From assembly GCA_033764445.1 (NCBI GenBank), contig JANRIZ010000160.1, positions 3,865 through 67,864 on the forward strand: a stretch of 64,000 bases of DNA, in the 5' to 3' direction. The notes under the pieces are model-generated. The model did not search any database, was not told the DNA's origin, and saw only the letters and a list, made by a program, of their open reading frames with translations. Below are positions 50,970-59,433 of the stretch, one piece after another. The position numbers were made by a program, and so were the translations under genes. The DNA comes from JANRIZ01 sp033764445 (lineage in GTDB: Bacteria; Verrucomicrobiota; Verrucomicrobiia; JAWXBN01). How positions within the stretch are numbered: the first letter of the stretch is position 1; each line of letters begins with the position of its first letter.

Positions 50970-51734
50970 ATGCCCTTTCGCAAAAAAGTCATCGCCGCCA
51001 ACTGGAAGATGAACAAGACCACCGCCGAGGCGGCCCAATTTGTCAGCGATTTCAAAATCGAGCTTGGGGATGAAACCCATGCCGATGTCGTGCTCGTGCC
51101 CGCCTTTGTCGCCCTCAAGACCGTCAGCGACCTGCTGACCGGAACCGGGATCAAACTCGGGGCGCAGAACATTTTCTGGGAGAAGTCCGGGGCCTTCACC
51201 GGGGAGATCTCCGCCGAGATGCTCAGGGAGGTGTTTGTGCGCTACGTCGTCATCGGCCACTCCGAACGCCGCCAGTATTTCGGGGAGACCAATGCCACCG
51301 TCAACAAACGGGTCAAAGCCGCCCTGGCCGCGCATTTCCGTCCGATCCTCTGCATCGGTGAAACCCTGGCCGAACGTGAGGCCGGCAAGGTCGAGGAGAT
51401 TGTCGTCTCCCAGTTCAGGGAAGGCCTGGCCGGGATCAGCGAGGCGGAGATTCCCGACGAAATCATCATTGCCTACGAGCCCGTCTGGGCCATTGGCACC
51501 GGCAAAACCGCCACGCCCGCCCAGGCCCAGGAGGTGCATGCCCTCATCCGCCGCACCGCCGCCGGGGTTTTTGGTGAAAAATTCGCCGAAAAACTCCGCA
51601 TCCAGTACGGCGGCAGCGTCAAGGGCGCCAACAGCCGTGAGCTGATGGGACAGCCTGACATCGACGGTGCCCTCGTCGGCGGGGCCAGTCTGGACCCCCG
51701 GGAATTTGCTTTAATCGTCAAAAACTCCGTATAG
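50970..51734 (+). CDS. tpiA: Triosephosphate isomerase
   Basis: 254 residues. It interconverts dihydroxyacetone phosphate and glyceraldehyde-3-phosphate. The active site is complete: Lys in AANWKMNKT (residue 13), His in VIGHSERRQYF near residue 95, and Glu in AYEPVWAIGTGKTATPAQ near residue 170 with the mobile loop. The C-terminal GGSVKGANSRELMGQPDIDG phosphate site is also intact. TGAGGAAC precedes the start. It shares an operon with pgk and secG. Confidence 0.98.
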   Translation: MPFRKKVIAANWKMNKTTAEAAQFVSDFKIELGDETHADVVLVPAFVALKTVSDLLTGTGIKLGAQNIFWEKSGAFTGEISAEMLREVFVRYVVIGHSERRQYFGETNATVNKRVKAALAAHFRPILCIGETLAEREAGKVEEIVVSQFREGLAGISEAEIPDEIIIAYEPVWAIGTGKTATPAQAQEVHALIRRTAAGVFGEKFAEKLRIQYGGSVKGANSRELMGQPDIDGALVGGASLDPREFALIVKNSV

Positions 51735-51751
51735 ACTCCCTGGCCAATCCT

Positions 51752-52105
51752 ATGAATATTCTCATCAATCTTCTCATGGTGCTTCTGGCACTGGTCTCCT
51801 TTGTCATGATCGTCGTCATCCTCATGCAGCGTTCCAAAAACGAGGGCCTCGGAGCGGCGTTCGGAGGCGGGGCCATGGACACGACCTTCGGGGCGGATAC
51901 CGCGAACGTGCTCAAGAAATTCACCGTGTACATCGCGATCGTGTTTTTTGCGCTGACCCTGACCATCGGCTGGCTTTTTGCCCATCGCGACAACCGCACG
52001 GAAGTCGAGAAACTCCTCCAGCAGAAGGCCGCCCTCGAGGACAGGGCCGGGTCCCCGAAACCCGCTGCTCCGGCGGCGCCTGTACCAGTTCCCGCCAAAA
52101 AATAA
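51752..52105 (+). CDS. secG: Preprotein translocase subunit SecG
   Basis: 117 residues. Two membrane helices (INLLMVLLALVSFVMIVVIL and VYIAIVFFALTLTIGWLF) flank the conserved loop MQRSKNEGLGAAFGGGAMD, characteristic of SecG. It is an accessory channel subunit of SecYEG. A charged and Ala/Pro-rich C-terminal tail of about 35 residues is longer than in E. coli. Position after tpiA matches the common tpiA-secG order. Confidence 0.93.
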   Translation: MNILINLLMVLLALVSFVMIVVILMQRSKNEGLGAAFGGGAMDTTFGADTANVLKKFTVYIAIVFFALTLTIGWLFAHRDNRTEVEKLLQQKAALEDRAGSPKPAAPAAPVPVPAKK

Positions 52106-52144
52106 TCCGGGCACCCACAGCCTGTGCCCTGCCGGGGACCTCTC

Positions 52145-53722
52145 ATGAAAAGGCTCCTTTTTCTTCCCGGTCTGGTCCTCCTGCTGGTGCTGGCCGGATG
52201 TTCCCGCCCCGAACCCCGGGCGGAACTGACCTTCATCAACCGGGCGGAACCCGAGTCACTCGACCCCGCGGTCATCACCGGCCAGCCCGAACTGCGGATT
52301 GTCAGCTCCCTCTTTGAGGGACTCACCTCGCGGAATGCCGCCGGGGAAATCGTGCCCGGGGTGGCCGAAAAGTGGGAGGTCAGTCCCGACGGCCGCCATT
52401 ATGTGTTTCATCTGCGCAAGGATGCCCGGTGGAGCAACGGGGACCCCGTCACCGCCCGGGATTTTTCATATTCCTGGAAGCGCGTCCTTGAGCCCGGTTC
52501 CACCGCCGAATATGTGTCGCAACTTTTTTTCCTGAAAAATGCCGAGGAATACAACCAGGGAAAGGTGAAGGATTTTTCACAGGTTGGTGTCAAGGCCCCC
52601 GACGACCATACCCTGACCGTGGAACTGGAAAATTCCACCCCGTTTTTCCTGGACCTCTGCGCCTTTGCGACACTGATGCCCGTCCACCGGGCCACGGTCG
52701 AAAAACATGGGGACGACTGGATCAAGCCCGGACGCATCGTTTCCAACGGTCCGTATGTCCTCGACCAGTGGCGGATCAATGACCGGATCCGGCTGCGGGC
52801 CAATCCGCTTTATTGGAACCGGGACACCGTGAAACTGCGGACCGTGGACGCCCTGCCCATTGAAAAACCCAACACCTCGTTCAACATGTTTTATTCCGGG
52901 GCAGTCGATCTGGTTCTCGACAAGGGGGCGATCCCCCCGTTGCTGCTGGGGGATATCCGCCAGGAAAAATATTTCCATTCCGGTCCCATCCTGGCGACCT
53001 ATTTCTACCGGTTCAATGTCACCCGCAAACCCCTCGACAACCGTCTCGTGCGGCGGGCCCTGGCCCTGGCCATCGACCGGAGTCTGATCGTCACCAAGAT
53101 CACCAAGTCCGGCGAACCCGTGGCCTTCAGCATGACCCCGCCCGGCACCGCCCGGTACACCCCTCCCGCAGGCCCCGGATTTGACCCCGTCCTGGCGCGG
53201 AAACTCCTTGCCGAGGCCGGGTATCCCGAGGGTAGGGGCTTCCCGCCGCTGACACTCCTTTACAACAAGACCGATCTGAACGAACAGATCGCCACCGAGG
53301 TCCAGCAGATGTGGAAGAAGGAACTGGGCATTCACATCCAGCTTTTGAAGCAGGAGTGGAAGGTGTATCTCAACAGCCTTTCACAACTCGACTATGACAT
53401 CGGACAGAGTTCCTGGGTGGGGGATTACAATGATGTGCACACGTTTCTGAGCATTTTTATGGGCGGGGATGGGAACAACCGGACCGGCTGGAAAAACGCG
53501 GGGTTTGATTCCCTGGTCAATGCCGGTCAGGCCGAACCGGACGCCGCCAAACGTGAAAAAACCTATCAGGAGGCCGAACGCCTGTTGATCACCGAGGAGG
53601 CGGTGATTGCGCCGCTGTATCATCAGGTTTCGATCAAGCTGTACGATCCGGAGAAGATTGGCGGGGTGGTCAACAATCTCGTGGATGAAAATCCGCTCAA
53701 GGGGATTTACCGGAAAAAATGA
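52145..53722 (+). CDS. Oligopeptide ABC transporter substrate-binding lipoprotein (OppA/SBP_bac_5)
   Basis: 525 residues. Lipobox VLAGC (Cys19), then the full family-5 binding fold: FINRAEPESLDPAVITGQPE, IVSSLFEGLTSRNAAGEIVP, WEVSPDGRHYVFHLRKDARW (family signature) and the ligand-groove DYDIGQSSWVGDYNDVHTFL. The closing LITEEAVIAPLYHQVSIKLY fits OppA/MppA. It binds peptides at the outer membrane side of the inner membrane. It sits 39 bp after secG, and no opp permease genes follow, so its transporter is encoded elsewhere. Confidence 0.92.
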   Translation: MKRLLFLPGLVLLLVLAGCSRPEPRAELTFINRAEPESLDPAVITGQPELRIVSSLFEGLTSRNAAGEIVPGVAEKWEVSPDGRHYVFHLRKDARWSNGDPVTARDFSYSWKRVLEPGSTAEYVSQLFFLKNAEEYNQGKVKDFSQVGVKAPDDHTLTVELENSTPFFLDLCAFATLMPVHRATVEKHGDDWIKPGRIVSNGPYVLDQWRINDRIRLRANPLYWNRDTVKLRTVDALPIEKPNTSFNMFYSGAVDLVLDKGAIPPLLLGDIRQEKYFHSGPILATYFYRFNVTRKPLDNRLVRRALALAIDRSLIVTKITKSGEPVAFSMTPPGTARYTPPAGPGFDPVLARKLLAEAGYPEGRGFPPLTLLYNKTDLNEQIATEVQQMWKKELGIHIQLLKQEWKVYLNSLSQLDYDIGQSSWVGDYNDVHTFLSIFMGGDGNNRTGWKNAGFDSLVNAGQAEPDAAKREKTYQEAERLLITEEAVIAPLYHQVSIKLYDPEKIGGVVNNLVDENPLKGIYRKK

Positions 53723-53771
53723 GGGGGAGTTTACCCGCAGATATCGCAGATTGACGCCGATTTTTTTGGGG

Positions 53772-53787
53772 AGTTTTAACCGCGGAT
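53772..53787 (+). repeat. Left inverted repeat of a 468-bp element
   Basis: AGTTTTAACCGCGGAT matches the reverse complement of 54224-54239 exactly; similarity continues in weaker form with GCGGAT-rich text for another 20 bases on each side. The pair encloses the 99-residue gene 53816-54115. Confidence 0.85.
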
Positions 53788-53815
53788 TTCGCGGATAACG
53801 CGGATGGGGGATGGG

Positions 53816-54115
53816 TTACGGATTAACACCAGTGATGGTGAACCAAAATTCAAAGTATGACTCTAAAGCTGCCGTAATGGATGGATTGTGTTCTGCTGCC
53901 CAAACGAGGGGAAAGTAGAATCTCTCGAGGATGGGTCCTGTCGGTCTTTCCGTAATCATACGAAGCTGCGTTAACTTGATAAAACAGACTGCGACCGGCC
54001 CGATACTCAGGACGTAGAGGCAGAGGAGACTAAAGGTCCAGAGAGCGATCGTAGCGGCGGAGGTGCCGGAGGGACGATGGGGAGAAGCATTTTCCGGAGG
54101 AACCTCATCGGACAT
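53816..54115 (-). CDS. Small membrane protein between inverted repeats
   Basis: 99 residues of unknown function. Hydrophilic N-terminus (MSDEVPPENASPHRPSG), one strong membrane helix (IALWTFSLLCLYVLSIGPVA, about 23-42) and a second weaker hydrophobic stretch near residues 65-95 containing ERFYFPLVWAAEHNP. No ribosome-binding site is clear. It is bounded by inverted repeats at 53772-53787 and 54224-54239, and its base use is lower in GC than its neighbours, so it may be a mobile or acquired cassette. Confidence 0.5.
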   Translation of the reverse strand: MSDEVPPENASPHRPSGTSAATIALWTFSLLCLYVLSIGPVAVCFIKLTQLRMITERPTGPILERFYFPLVWAAEHNPSITAALESYFEFWFTITGVNP

Positions 54116-54223
54116 GGGGATAGGATAGAATTGCTGTGGGGCGGGGTCAAGACAGGAGCCATAGCCCTCAGAGGATCAGCTTTCAAATTGAATTTTGTAT
54201 TTCCTATCCGTGATTTCCGCGTG

Positions 54224-54239
54224 ATCCGCGGTTAAAACT
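54224..54239 (-). repeat. Right inverted repeat of the 468-bp element
   Basis: ATCCGCGGTTAAAACT, the exact reverse complement of 53772-53787. It lies 110 bp upstream of prs. The gap 54116-54348 otherwise holds a TTGACA (54265-54270) with no good -10. Confidence 0.85.
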
Positions 54240-54348
54240 GATCTGTGTCATTCTGAATAAAAAATTGACACAACTTTCATATCCGCCGTTTTTCTGATTG
54301 CCCTCGCCTTTTTTTTTGGTACTTTGACCCTCTTTTCTCAATCACACT

Positions 54349-55305
54349 ATGGTCGCTGGATACGCAGAAATGAAGATATTTAGTGGCTCCTCCAATCCTG
54401 ATCTCGCCCAGAACATTGCGGCATCTGTCGGGGTCAAACTGGGGGACGCCACGGTCACGTCCTTTCCCGACGGGGAAACCTTCGTCAAGATCAATGAAAA
54501 TGTGCGGGGTCGGGATGTGTTCATCATCCAGAGCACGTGTCCCCCGACCAACCATCATCTGATGGAGCTGTTTATCATGATCGATGCCGCCCGGCGGGCC
54601 AGTGCACAGCGGATCACCGCCGTCATTCCCTTCTACGGGTACGCCCGTCAGGACCGCAAGGACCAGCCCCGGGTGCCCATCACCGCCAAACTTGTGGCCA
54701 ATCTGCTCGTCGAGGCCGGGGCCAACCGTGTGATCACCATGGACCTGCATGCGCAGCAGATTCAGGGGTTTTTTGACATTCCCGTCGATCACCTGTACGC
54801 CTCGCCGGTCTTTTACCGGCATCTCCAGTCCAAAAAGATCAAGGACCTTGTGGTGGTTTCCCCGGATGTCGGCGGCATGAAGATGGCCTATGCGTACTCC
54901 AAGCTTCTGCATTCGGACCTCGCGATCATTTCCAAGAACCGCAAGAGTGCCACCGAAACCGAGGCATTGAACATTGTGGGAAATGTCAAGGGCCGGACCG
55001 TGATCATGGTTGACGACATCACCGAGACGGCCGGGACCCTGTGCAACGGTGCAAAATTCCTAAAAAAAGCTGGCGCCAAGCGGATTCTTGCGGTAGTTTC
55101 GCACTCCGTCTTAAGCAAGTTGAGTGTTGACCGGCTCAAGGCTTCGCCGATTGAGGAGTTGATTACGACCGATTCCGTCCCCACGAAAGTGGATACCAAA
55201 GGTGTCAAGCTGACGATATTAAGTGTCGCGGATCTGTTGGGTGAGGCCATCCAGCGCATCCACCGGAACGAGTCGGTCACCAGTCTCTTTGAGATCGAAA
55301 AATAG
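54349..55305 (+). CDS. prs: Ribose-phosphate pyrophosphokinase
   Basis: 318 residues. It makes PRPP from ribose-5-phosphate and ATP for nucleotide, His and Trp synthesis. MKIFSGSSNPDLAQNIA is the standard opening (an ATG at 54370 would start exactly there; the upstream ATG at 54349 adds seven residues). ATP-site FPDGETFVKINENVRGRDVF, the flexible RQDRKDQPRVPITAKLVANL and the PRPP motif VDDITETAGTLC near residue 225 are complete. First gene of prs-ctc-pth-rpsF-ssb-rplI. Confidence 0.97.
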   Translation: MVAGYAEMKIFSGSSNPDLAQNIAASVGVKLGDATVTSFPDGETFVKINENVRGRDVFIIQSTCPPTNHHLMELFIMIDAARRASAQRITAVIPFYGYARQDRKDQPRVPITAKLVANLLVEAGANRVITMDLHAQQIQGFFDIPVDHLYASPVFYRHLQSKKIKDLVVVSPDVGGMKMAYAYSKLLHSDLAIISKNRKSATETEALNIVGNVKGRTVIMVDDITETAGTLCNGAKFLKKAGAKRILAVVSHSVLSKLSVDRLKASPIEELITTDSVPTKVDTKGVKLTILSVADLLGEAIQRIHRNESVTSLFEIEK

Positions 55306-55343
55306 ATGCCGTTGACAATGGCGTCGCAACCTGAAGAAACATC

Positions 55344-56072
55344 ATGGCAAAAACCATCAGTCTGAAAGCACAGTCCCGCACCCACATGGGAACCACCGGG
55401 GCCAACCGTCTGCGCAAACAGGGCATCGTGCCCGCGGTCATTTACGGCAAAAAAACCAATCCGGTCAGTGTCCAGCTCAATGACCGCGAGGTGCGCACCG
55501 CCCTCAAGCATGTCTCCGGCGAGAATGTCCTGGTTGATTTGCAGCTTGACCTCAATGGCCGGACCGAAAGCCATTTTGCGCTGCTTCAGGAAGTCCAGCA
55601 CGACACCCTCAGCGGCCAGATTCTGCATCTGGACCTCCACGAGATCGCCCAGGATGAGCTCATCCGCATCGACATTCCTGTCGAGGCCGTTGGTGAGGCG
55701 GCCGGGGTCCGGACCGCCGGCGGGCTGCTGGAACATACCATGCACACCCTGCATGTGGAATGTCTGCCCAAGGACATGCCCGAGGTCATCAGCGTGGATG
55801 TTTCCTCGCTGGAAATCGGCCAGTCCATCCACGTTTCGGATATCGTGGTTCCGGCGGGAGTGACCGTTTTGAGCCAGAAGACTCTGACCGCCTTTGCGTG
55901 TGTGGCACCCAAGGCCGTTGAGGAAACCGCCCCCGGAGCCGCCGCAGCGGCTGCCACCGGCGAGGTCGAGGTCATCAAGGAGAAAAAGGCCGAGGGCGAT
56001 GCCGCCAAGGCCGGCGACAAAAAGGCTCCCGAGGCCAAGGGCGGGGAGAAGAAGGAAGCCGCCAAAAAGTAA
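55344..56072 (+). CDS. rplY: 50S ribosomal protein L25, general stress (Ctc) form
   Basis: 242 residues, the long Ctc/TL5 type. The N-terminal 5S rRNA-binding domain starts ISLKAQSRTHMGTTGANRLR and has GIVPAVIYGKKTNPVSV. The C-terminal beta domain follows (GQILHLDLHEIAQDELIRID and HTLHVECLPKDMPEVISVDV). It ends in an Ala/Lys/Glu-rich tail of about 45 residues. It binds 5S rRNA. It lies 38 bp after prs and 63 bp before pth. Confidence 0.95.
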   Translation: MAKTISLKAQSRTHMGTTGANRLRKQGIVPAVIYGKKTNPVSVQLNDREVRTALKHVSGENVLVDLQLDLNGRTESHFALLQEVQHDTLSGQILHLDLHEIAQDELIRIDIPVEAVGEAAGVRTAGGLLEHTMHTLHVECLPKDMPEVISVDVSSLEIGQSIHVSDIVVPAGVTVLSQKTLTAFACVAPKAVEETAPGAAAAAATGEVEVIKEKKAEGDAAKAGDKKAPEAKGGEKKEAAKK

Positions 56073-56135
56073 TTTCAACCCGGGGTCTGCCGTGGGTCCA
56101 ACCACGGACTCGGCCCCCCTGTTTTTTGACATCAC

Positions 56136-56765
56136 ATGGTCAGCCCCGAGGATCAGCCCCACACGGGACGGGTTCTCCTGGTGGGACTGGGCAATCCCGG
56201 TGTGCGGTATGAGCGCACCCGGCACAATGTCGGGTTTGACGTTCTCGACGCCCTGGCAGGAAGGATGGGCACGGAGTTTGTTCCGCGGCCCGACTGGAAG
56301 GCCCACGTGGCCGAAGGTCTGCTGGGGCAGCGCCACACCAGGGCCCTGTTGCTCAAGCCGCAGACATTCATGAACCTCAGCGGGGAGGCGGTGGCCGCCG
56401 CCGTCCGGTGGTTCAAGCTCGATCCGGCCAGTCAGGTGGTGGTCATTCTCGACGAGGTGGCCCTGCCCTTTGGGCGCATCCGCATCCGTCCCCACGGTTC
56501 CGCCGGGGGGCACAACGGACTCCAATCCGTCATCGACCATCTCGGGACGCCGCAATTTGCGCGGGTCCGGATCGGGGTGGGGGAGCGGACGGTGCCGGGG
56601 ATGGAGTTGGCTGATCATGTGCTGGGAAAATTTTCCCGGGAGGAATGGGGGGAGGTTCAACAGGACCTTCTTCCCCGGGTCCTGGAGGCCCTTGCGGTTA
56701 TGAATGACCGGGGGATCGGCCAGGCGATGAACCAATTTAACCAAGCAAAAGAGCAAGACATATGA
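56136..56765 (+). CDS. pth: Peptidyl-tRNA hydrolase
   Basis: 209 residues. It releases peptides from dropped-off peptidyl-tRNAs. LLVGLGNPGVRYERTRHNVG contains the tRNA-site Asn and catalytic His (about residue 31). LKPQTFMNLSGEAVAAAV, ILDEVALPFGRIRIRP with the conserved Asp, and GSAGGHNGLQSVIDHLGTPQ are all family blocks. The N-terminus is about ten residues longer than in E. coli. The stop overlaps rpsF as ATGA. Confidence 0.96.
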   Translation: MVSPEDQPHTGRVLLVGLGNPGVRYERTRHNVGFDVLDALAGRMGTEFVPRPDWKAHVAEGLLGQRHTRALLLKPQTFMNLSGEAVAAAVRWFKLDPASQVVVILDEVALPFGRIRIRPHGSAGGHNGLQSVIDHLGTPQFARVRIGVGERTVPGMELADHVLGKFSREEWGEVQQDLLPRVLEALAVMNDRGIGQAMNQFNQAKEQDI

Positions 56766-57076
56766 AACGATACGAAGCGTTGTTTATTCTCAACACCAAC
56801 GGCAAGGAGGAATCCGTGCAGGAACTCGTCGACCGCATCAAGGGCGATTTGCAGAAGTCCGGCGCGCAGGTGTCCTCTGTCCAGAAGCTGGACCGCAAAC
56901 AGTTCGCCTACAAGGCCGGCAGTGGCGAGACCAGCGGATTCTACGTCAATTACGTTCTGGAAGCCTCCGCCGAGGTGGTGGACAAGCTCAAGAACCGTTT
57001 TCGCATTGATGAGGATGTGATGCGGGTCCAGATCACCCATTCCCCGCTGCACGTGCAGCCCGTGGCGACAAACTGA
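56762..57076 (+). CDS. rpsF: 30S ribosomal protein S6
   Basis: 104 residues. MKRYEALFILNTNGKEESVQ, the middle DRKQFAYKAGSGETSGFYVN and the closing LKNRFRIDEDVMRVQITHS follow the S6 fold. It normally binds 16S rRNA together with S18. S18 (rpsR) is not encoded in this operon. It overlaps pth by four bases and precedes ssb by 31 bp. Confidence 0.94.
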   Translation: MKRYEALFILNTNGKEESVQELVDRIKGDLQKSGAQVSSVQKLDRKQFAYKAGSGETSGFYVNYVLEASAEVVDKLKNRFRIDEDVMRVQITHSPLHVQPVATN

Positions 57077-57107
57077 TTTTCGACATTCGGCAACCGGCAC
57101 TCCCCCT

Positions 57108-57569
57108 ATGGCAAGTTTCAACAAAGTCCTCCTCTTGGGCAATCTGACCCGGGACCCCGAGCTGCGGTACACCCCCAAGGGGACCGCCGTGGCGGATATC
57201 GGCATGGCCATCAACAAGGTTTACCGCACGGCCGACGGTGCGGAAAAGGAGGAGGTCTGCTACGTGACCGTCGAGACCTGGGGCCGCCAGGCCGAGACGG
57301 CCGGTGAGTATCTGAGCAAGGGAGCCCCCATTTTTGTCGAGGGGGAACTCAAGCTGGAACAGTGGACCAACAAGGAGGGCAAAAAACAGAGCACCCTCAA
57401 GGTCCGGGCCGAACGCATCCAATTTCTGGGCCGTCCCAAAAACGCCGAATACCGCGAGGGCGGTTCCGGCGGTTCCCGACCCGCGCGGTCCGCTCCGGCG
57501 GAAAACCGTCCCGCCGCCCCTGTCGAGGACGAACCACCGGCCGCCGAAGAGGACGACATTCCGTTTTGA
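57108..57569 (+). CDS. ssb: Single-stranded DNA-binding protein
   Basis: 153 residues. The OB-fold begins ASFNKVLLLGNLTRDPELRY, with VCYVTVETWGRQAETAGEYL and the KAPIFVEGEL-type strand. A disordered Pro/Ala/Arg linker leads to the acidic tip EEDDIPF, which docks partner proteins. Position between rpsF and rplI matches the common order except that rpsR is absent. Confidence 0.96.
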   Translation: MASFNKVLLLGNLTRDPELRYTPKGTAVADIGMAINKVYRTADGAEKEEVCYVTVETWGRQAETAGEYLSKGAPIFVEGELKLEQWTNKEGKKQSTLKVRAERIQFLGRPKNAEYREGGSGGSRPARSAPAENRPAAPVEDEPPAAEEDDIPF

Positions 57570-57621
57570 ACCGGTGGCAAAAACGATTTATTAAACCAAA
57601 GCAAACAAGAAGAGACTGATT

Positions 57622-58194
57622 ATGGCAACGACACATGTGATCCTGACCACCCCCATCCGCAACCTGGGCGCCGAAGGCGACAAGGTGAAAGTGAAGGCCG
57701 GTTTTGCCCGCAATTTCCTGATCCCCACCGGCAAGGCATTGCCCGTGACCAAGGGAGCCCTCAAGAAAGTCGAGGAACTCCAGAAAATCCGTGCCGAACG
57801 CGAGGTGCGTGAGATCAACGAGGCCAATGAAATGGCCACAAAACTCAACAAACTCAAAATCAATTTCACCCTCAAGACCGGAGCCGAAGACAAGGCCTTC
57901 GGGTCCGTCACCAGCAATGACATCATCGACCGCCTCAAGGCCGAGGGCTTTGAGCTGGAACGCCGCCAGGTCCGTCTGGAAAAACCCGTCAAAACCGTGG
58001 GCAGCCACGAGGTGACTCTCAATCTCCACGCCGACGTGGTTGTCAATCTCACCTTTGAAGTCGTCGCCGAGGTGGCCGCCCCCCGTGAGGAGCCCAAGGG
58101 CAAACGCCCCCGCACGGAAAAGGGGGACAAGACCGAGAAAGCCCCGGTCCGGAAAAAGTCCAAAAAGGATGAGGAAGCTCCCGCCGCCGAATAG
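57622..58194 (+). CDS. rplI: 50S ribosomal protein L9, with basic C-terminal extension
   Basis: 190 residues; standard L9 is about 150. The N-domain (VILTTPIRNLGAEGDKVKVK and AGFARNFLIPTGKALPVTKG) and the long connecting helix are typical. The C-domain includes GSVTSNDIIDRLKAEGFELE. The last 40 residues (from GKRPRTEKGD) are a Lys/Glu-rich tail. It is the last gene of the operon, with a strong terminator after it. Confidence 0.95.
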   Translation: MATTHVILTTPIRNLGAEGDKVKVKAGFARNFLIPTGKALPVTKGALKKVEELQKIRAEREVREINEANEMATKLNKLKINFTLKTGAEDKAFGSVTSNDIIDRLKAEGFELERRQVRLEKPVKTVGSHEVTLNLHADVVVNLTFEVVAEVAAPREEPKGKRPRTEKGDKTEKAPVRKKSKKDEEAPAAE

Positions 58195-58222
58195 GGACGC
58201 AAAAACCGTCCAGCCCGTTTTC

Positions 58223-58250
58223 AAAAGCCGGTTCGCACGAACCGGCTTTT
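58223..58250. terminator. Strong intrinsic terminator after rplI
   Basis: AAAAGCCGGTTC (58223-58234) pairs perfectly with GAACCGGCTTTT (58239-58250) around GCAC. The A and T ends allow it to act in both directions, though only the plus strand has a gene ending here. Confidence 0.92.
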
Positions 58251-58289
58251 ATATTTCACACCATTGATGAATGCATTCGGTCGATCGGT

Positions 58290-58346
58290 GGCAGAGCCAC
58301 GGACTTGTCCCGGATGGTTCGGGATGTACACGGATCACACACGGAT
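58290..58346. repeat. 57-bp dispersed repeat, copy 2 (inverted)
   Basis: Reverse complement of 28519-28575 with about two differences. The surrounding gene-free stretch 58251-58724 also contains several variants of GATCCGTGTTTGATC and CGATGAAACACGGAT near 58485-58570, and no ORF that I can support. Confidence 0.85.
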
Positions 58347-58724
58347 GTGAGAGTCTGAAGACGCAAAGAATTGTGCAACCAATCTGATGATGGGACGTCT
58401 CTTGTATTGAAGGCGAGGGCACCCATGGAAAACCGTGGAACAAAACAGCCTGCTGATCTTGAGGTTCGATTCGTGTCTGGCATTTTTCTGATCCGTGTTT
58501 GATCGGTGTTTCATCCGTGGCCTCCGATTTCACCAGACTCTTTGAGAGCCACCGATGAAACACGGATTTTTGGGGATGTGGATTTACATATCCAGACAGC
58601 AGGAATGTGTGCGGCTGAAGCGGGACACGCATGCCCGCCCATCCGCACCCCAATGCAGTTCCTTGATGCCGGCACTGATCCGTCACGGGTATCAGTCCCC
58701 TGAAAATGAACACGTTGGCTGTGG

Positions 58725-59423
58725 TCAGTCCGATTTCCGGCCCACGACGAAGTTGAGCAGGAGAACCCAGAAAATTCCCGCCAGGGCGCCGATGGGCATC
58801 TGCAGGGGCAGGGGCATCGCGTAAATGATCAGGACCGTCGGAAACCAGAAGAAAAAATTTGAGACAAAGGCCGGGGCGATCCGCTTGAGGACATAACTGT
58901 CCCGGATCACCGCCACAAATCGCGCCCGGTCAAATCCCGAATCCCGCCAGGTGGTGGCCAGGCAGTTGATGTTGTTGGCAAAAAGCATGGTGAAGAGGAA
59001 CTGATCCGCCAGGGCCTTCAGGAGCAGGATCCGCCAGTCCAGTGACGTGCCGAAGACGTGGTGTTGGACGTGGTAGAACAGGTCCACCCAGACGCTGCTC
59101 AGACCCCAGTAAAGGAAGTTGAATGCATAATATTTCCACGAATGGGTCTGCCAGCGGGACCTGTTTGTGGTCGCCCATTTTAAAAACTCCGAAAAGAGAC
59201 CCACGCCCACGGCCCCGATGACAAAGGACGAGACAAATCCATATCCGTTGCGGAGCGTGGACAGCCGGGCCAGGAAATCCGCCACGGCGGGGCTGGTGAA
59301 ATAGGCGATGAGCAGCAGCAGGATCAGTCCCTGGATAATCAGACCCGGCAGCAGGTTCGCCTTGGCCCCCTCCCACCCGGGACGGATCAGGCGGTCAAAA
59401 AGGGTGGGGGAGCCGGGATGCAT
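58725..59423 (-). CDS. Multi-pass membrane protein, Mpv17/PMP22-like
   Basis: 232 residues with about five membrane segments. The C-terminal part, FFFWFPTVLIIYAMPLPLQM and GALAGIFWVLLLNFVVG, has the W-P-x(n)-N-F-x-x-V-P plan recalled from Mpv17 proteins, and the middle shows LLLKALADQFLFTMLFANNI. Mpv17 relatives are membrane channels of unclear role, known mostly from eukaryotes. The assignment is tentative. It is followed, in the same direction, 10 bases from the PfkB kinase start side, so both may be cotranscribed. Confidence 0.5.
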   Translation of the reverse strand: MHPGSPTLFDRLIRPGWEGAKANLLPGLIIQGLILLLLIAYFTSPAVADFLARLSTLRNGYGFVSSFVIGAVGVGLFSEFLKWATTNRSRWQTHSWKYYAFNFLYWGLSSVWVDLFYHVQHHVFGTSLDWRILLLKALADQFLFTMLFANNINCLATTWRDSGFDRARFVAVIRDSYVLKRIAPAFVSNFFFWFPTVLIIYAMPLPLQMPIGALAGIFWVLLLNFVVGRKSD

Positions 59424-59433
59424 CGGGGATGGA

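Noticed and set aside
49662..55324. Shared 13-mer TTGACAATGGCGT before pgk (49662) and before rplY (55312)
   Set aside because: The second copy lies only 27 bp before the start codon of rplY with no -10, so a common promoter motif is not supported; probably chance.
54888..56756. 622-codon open frame antisense to prs, rplY and pth
   Set aside because: It crosses three well-supported genes on the other strand and has no recognisable domains; a shadow of high-GC codon use.
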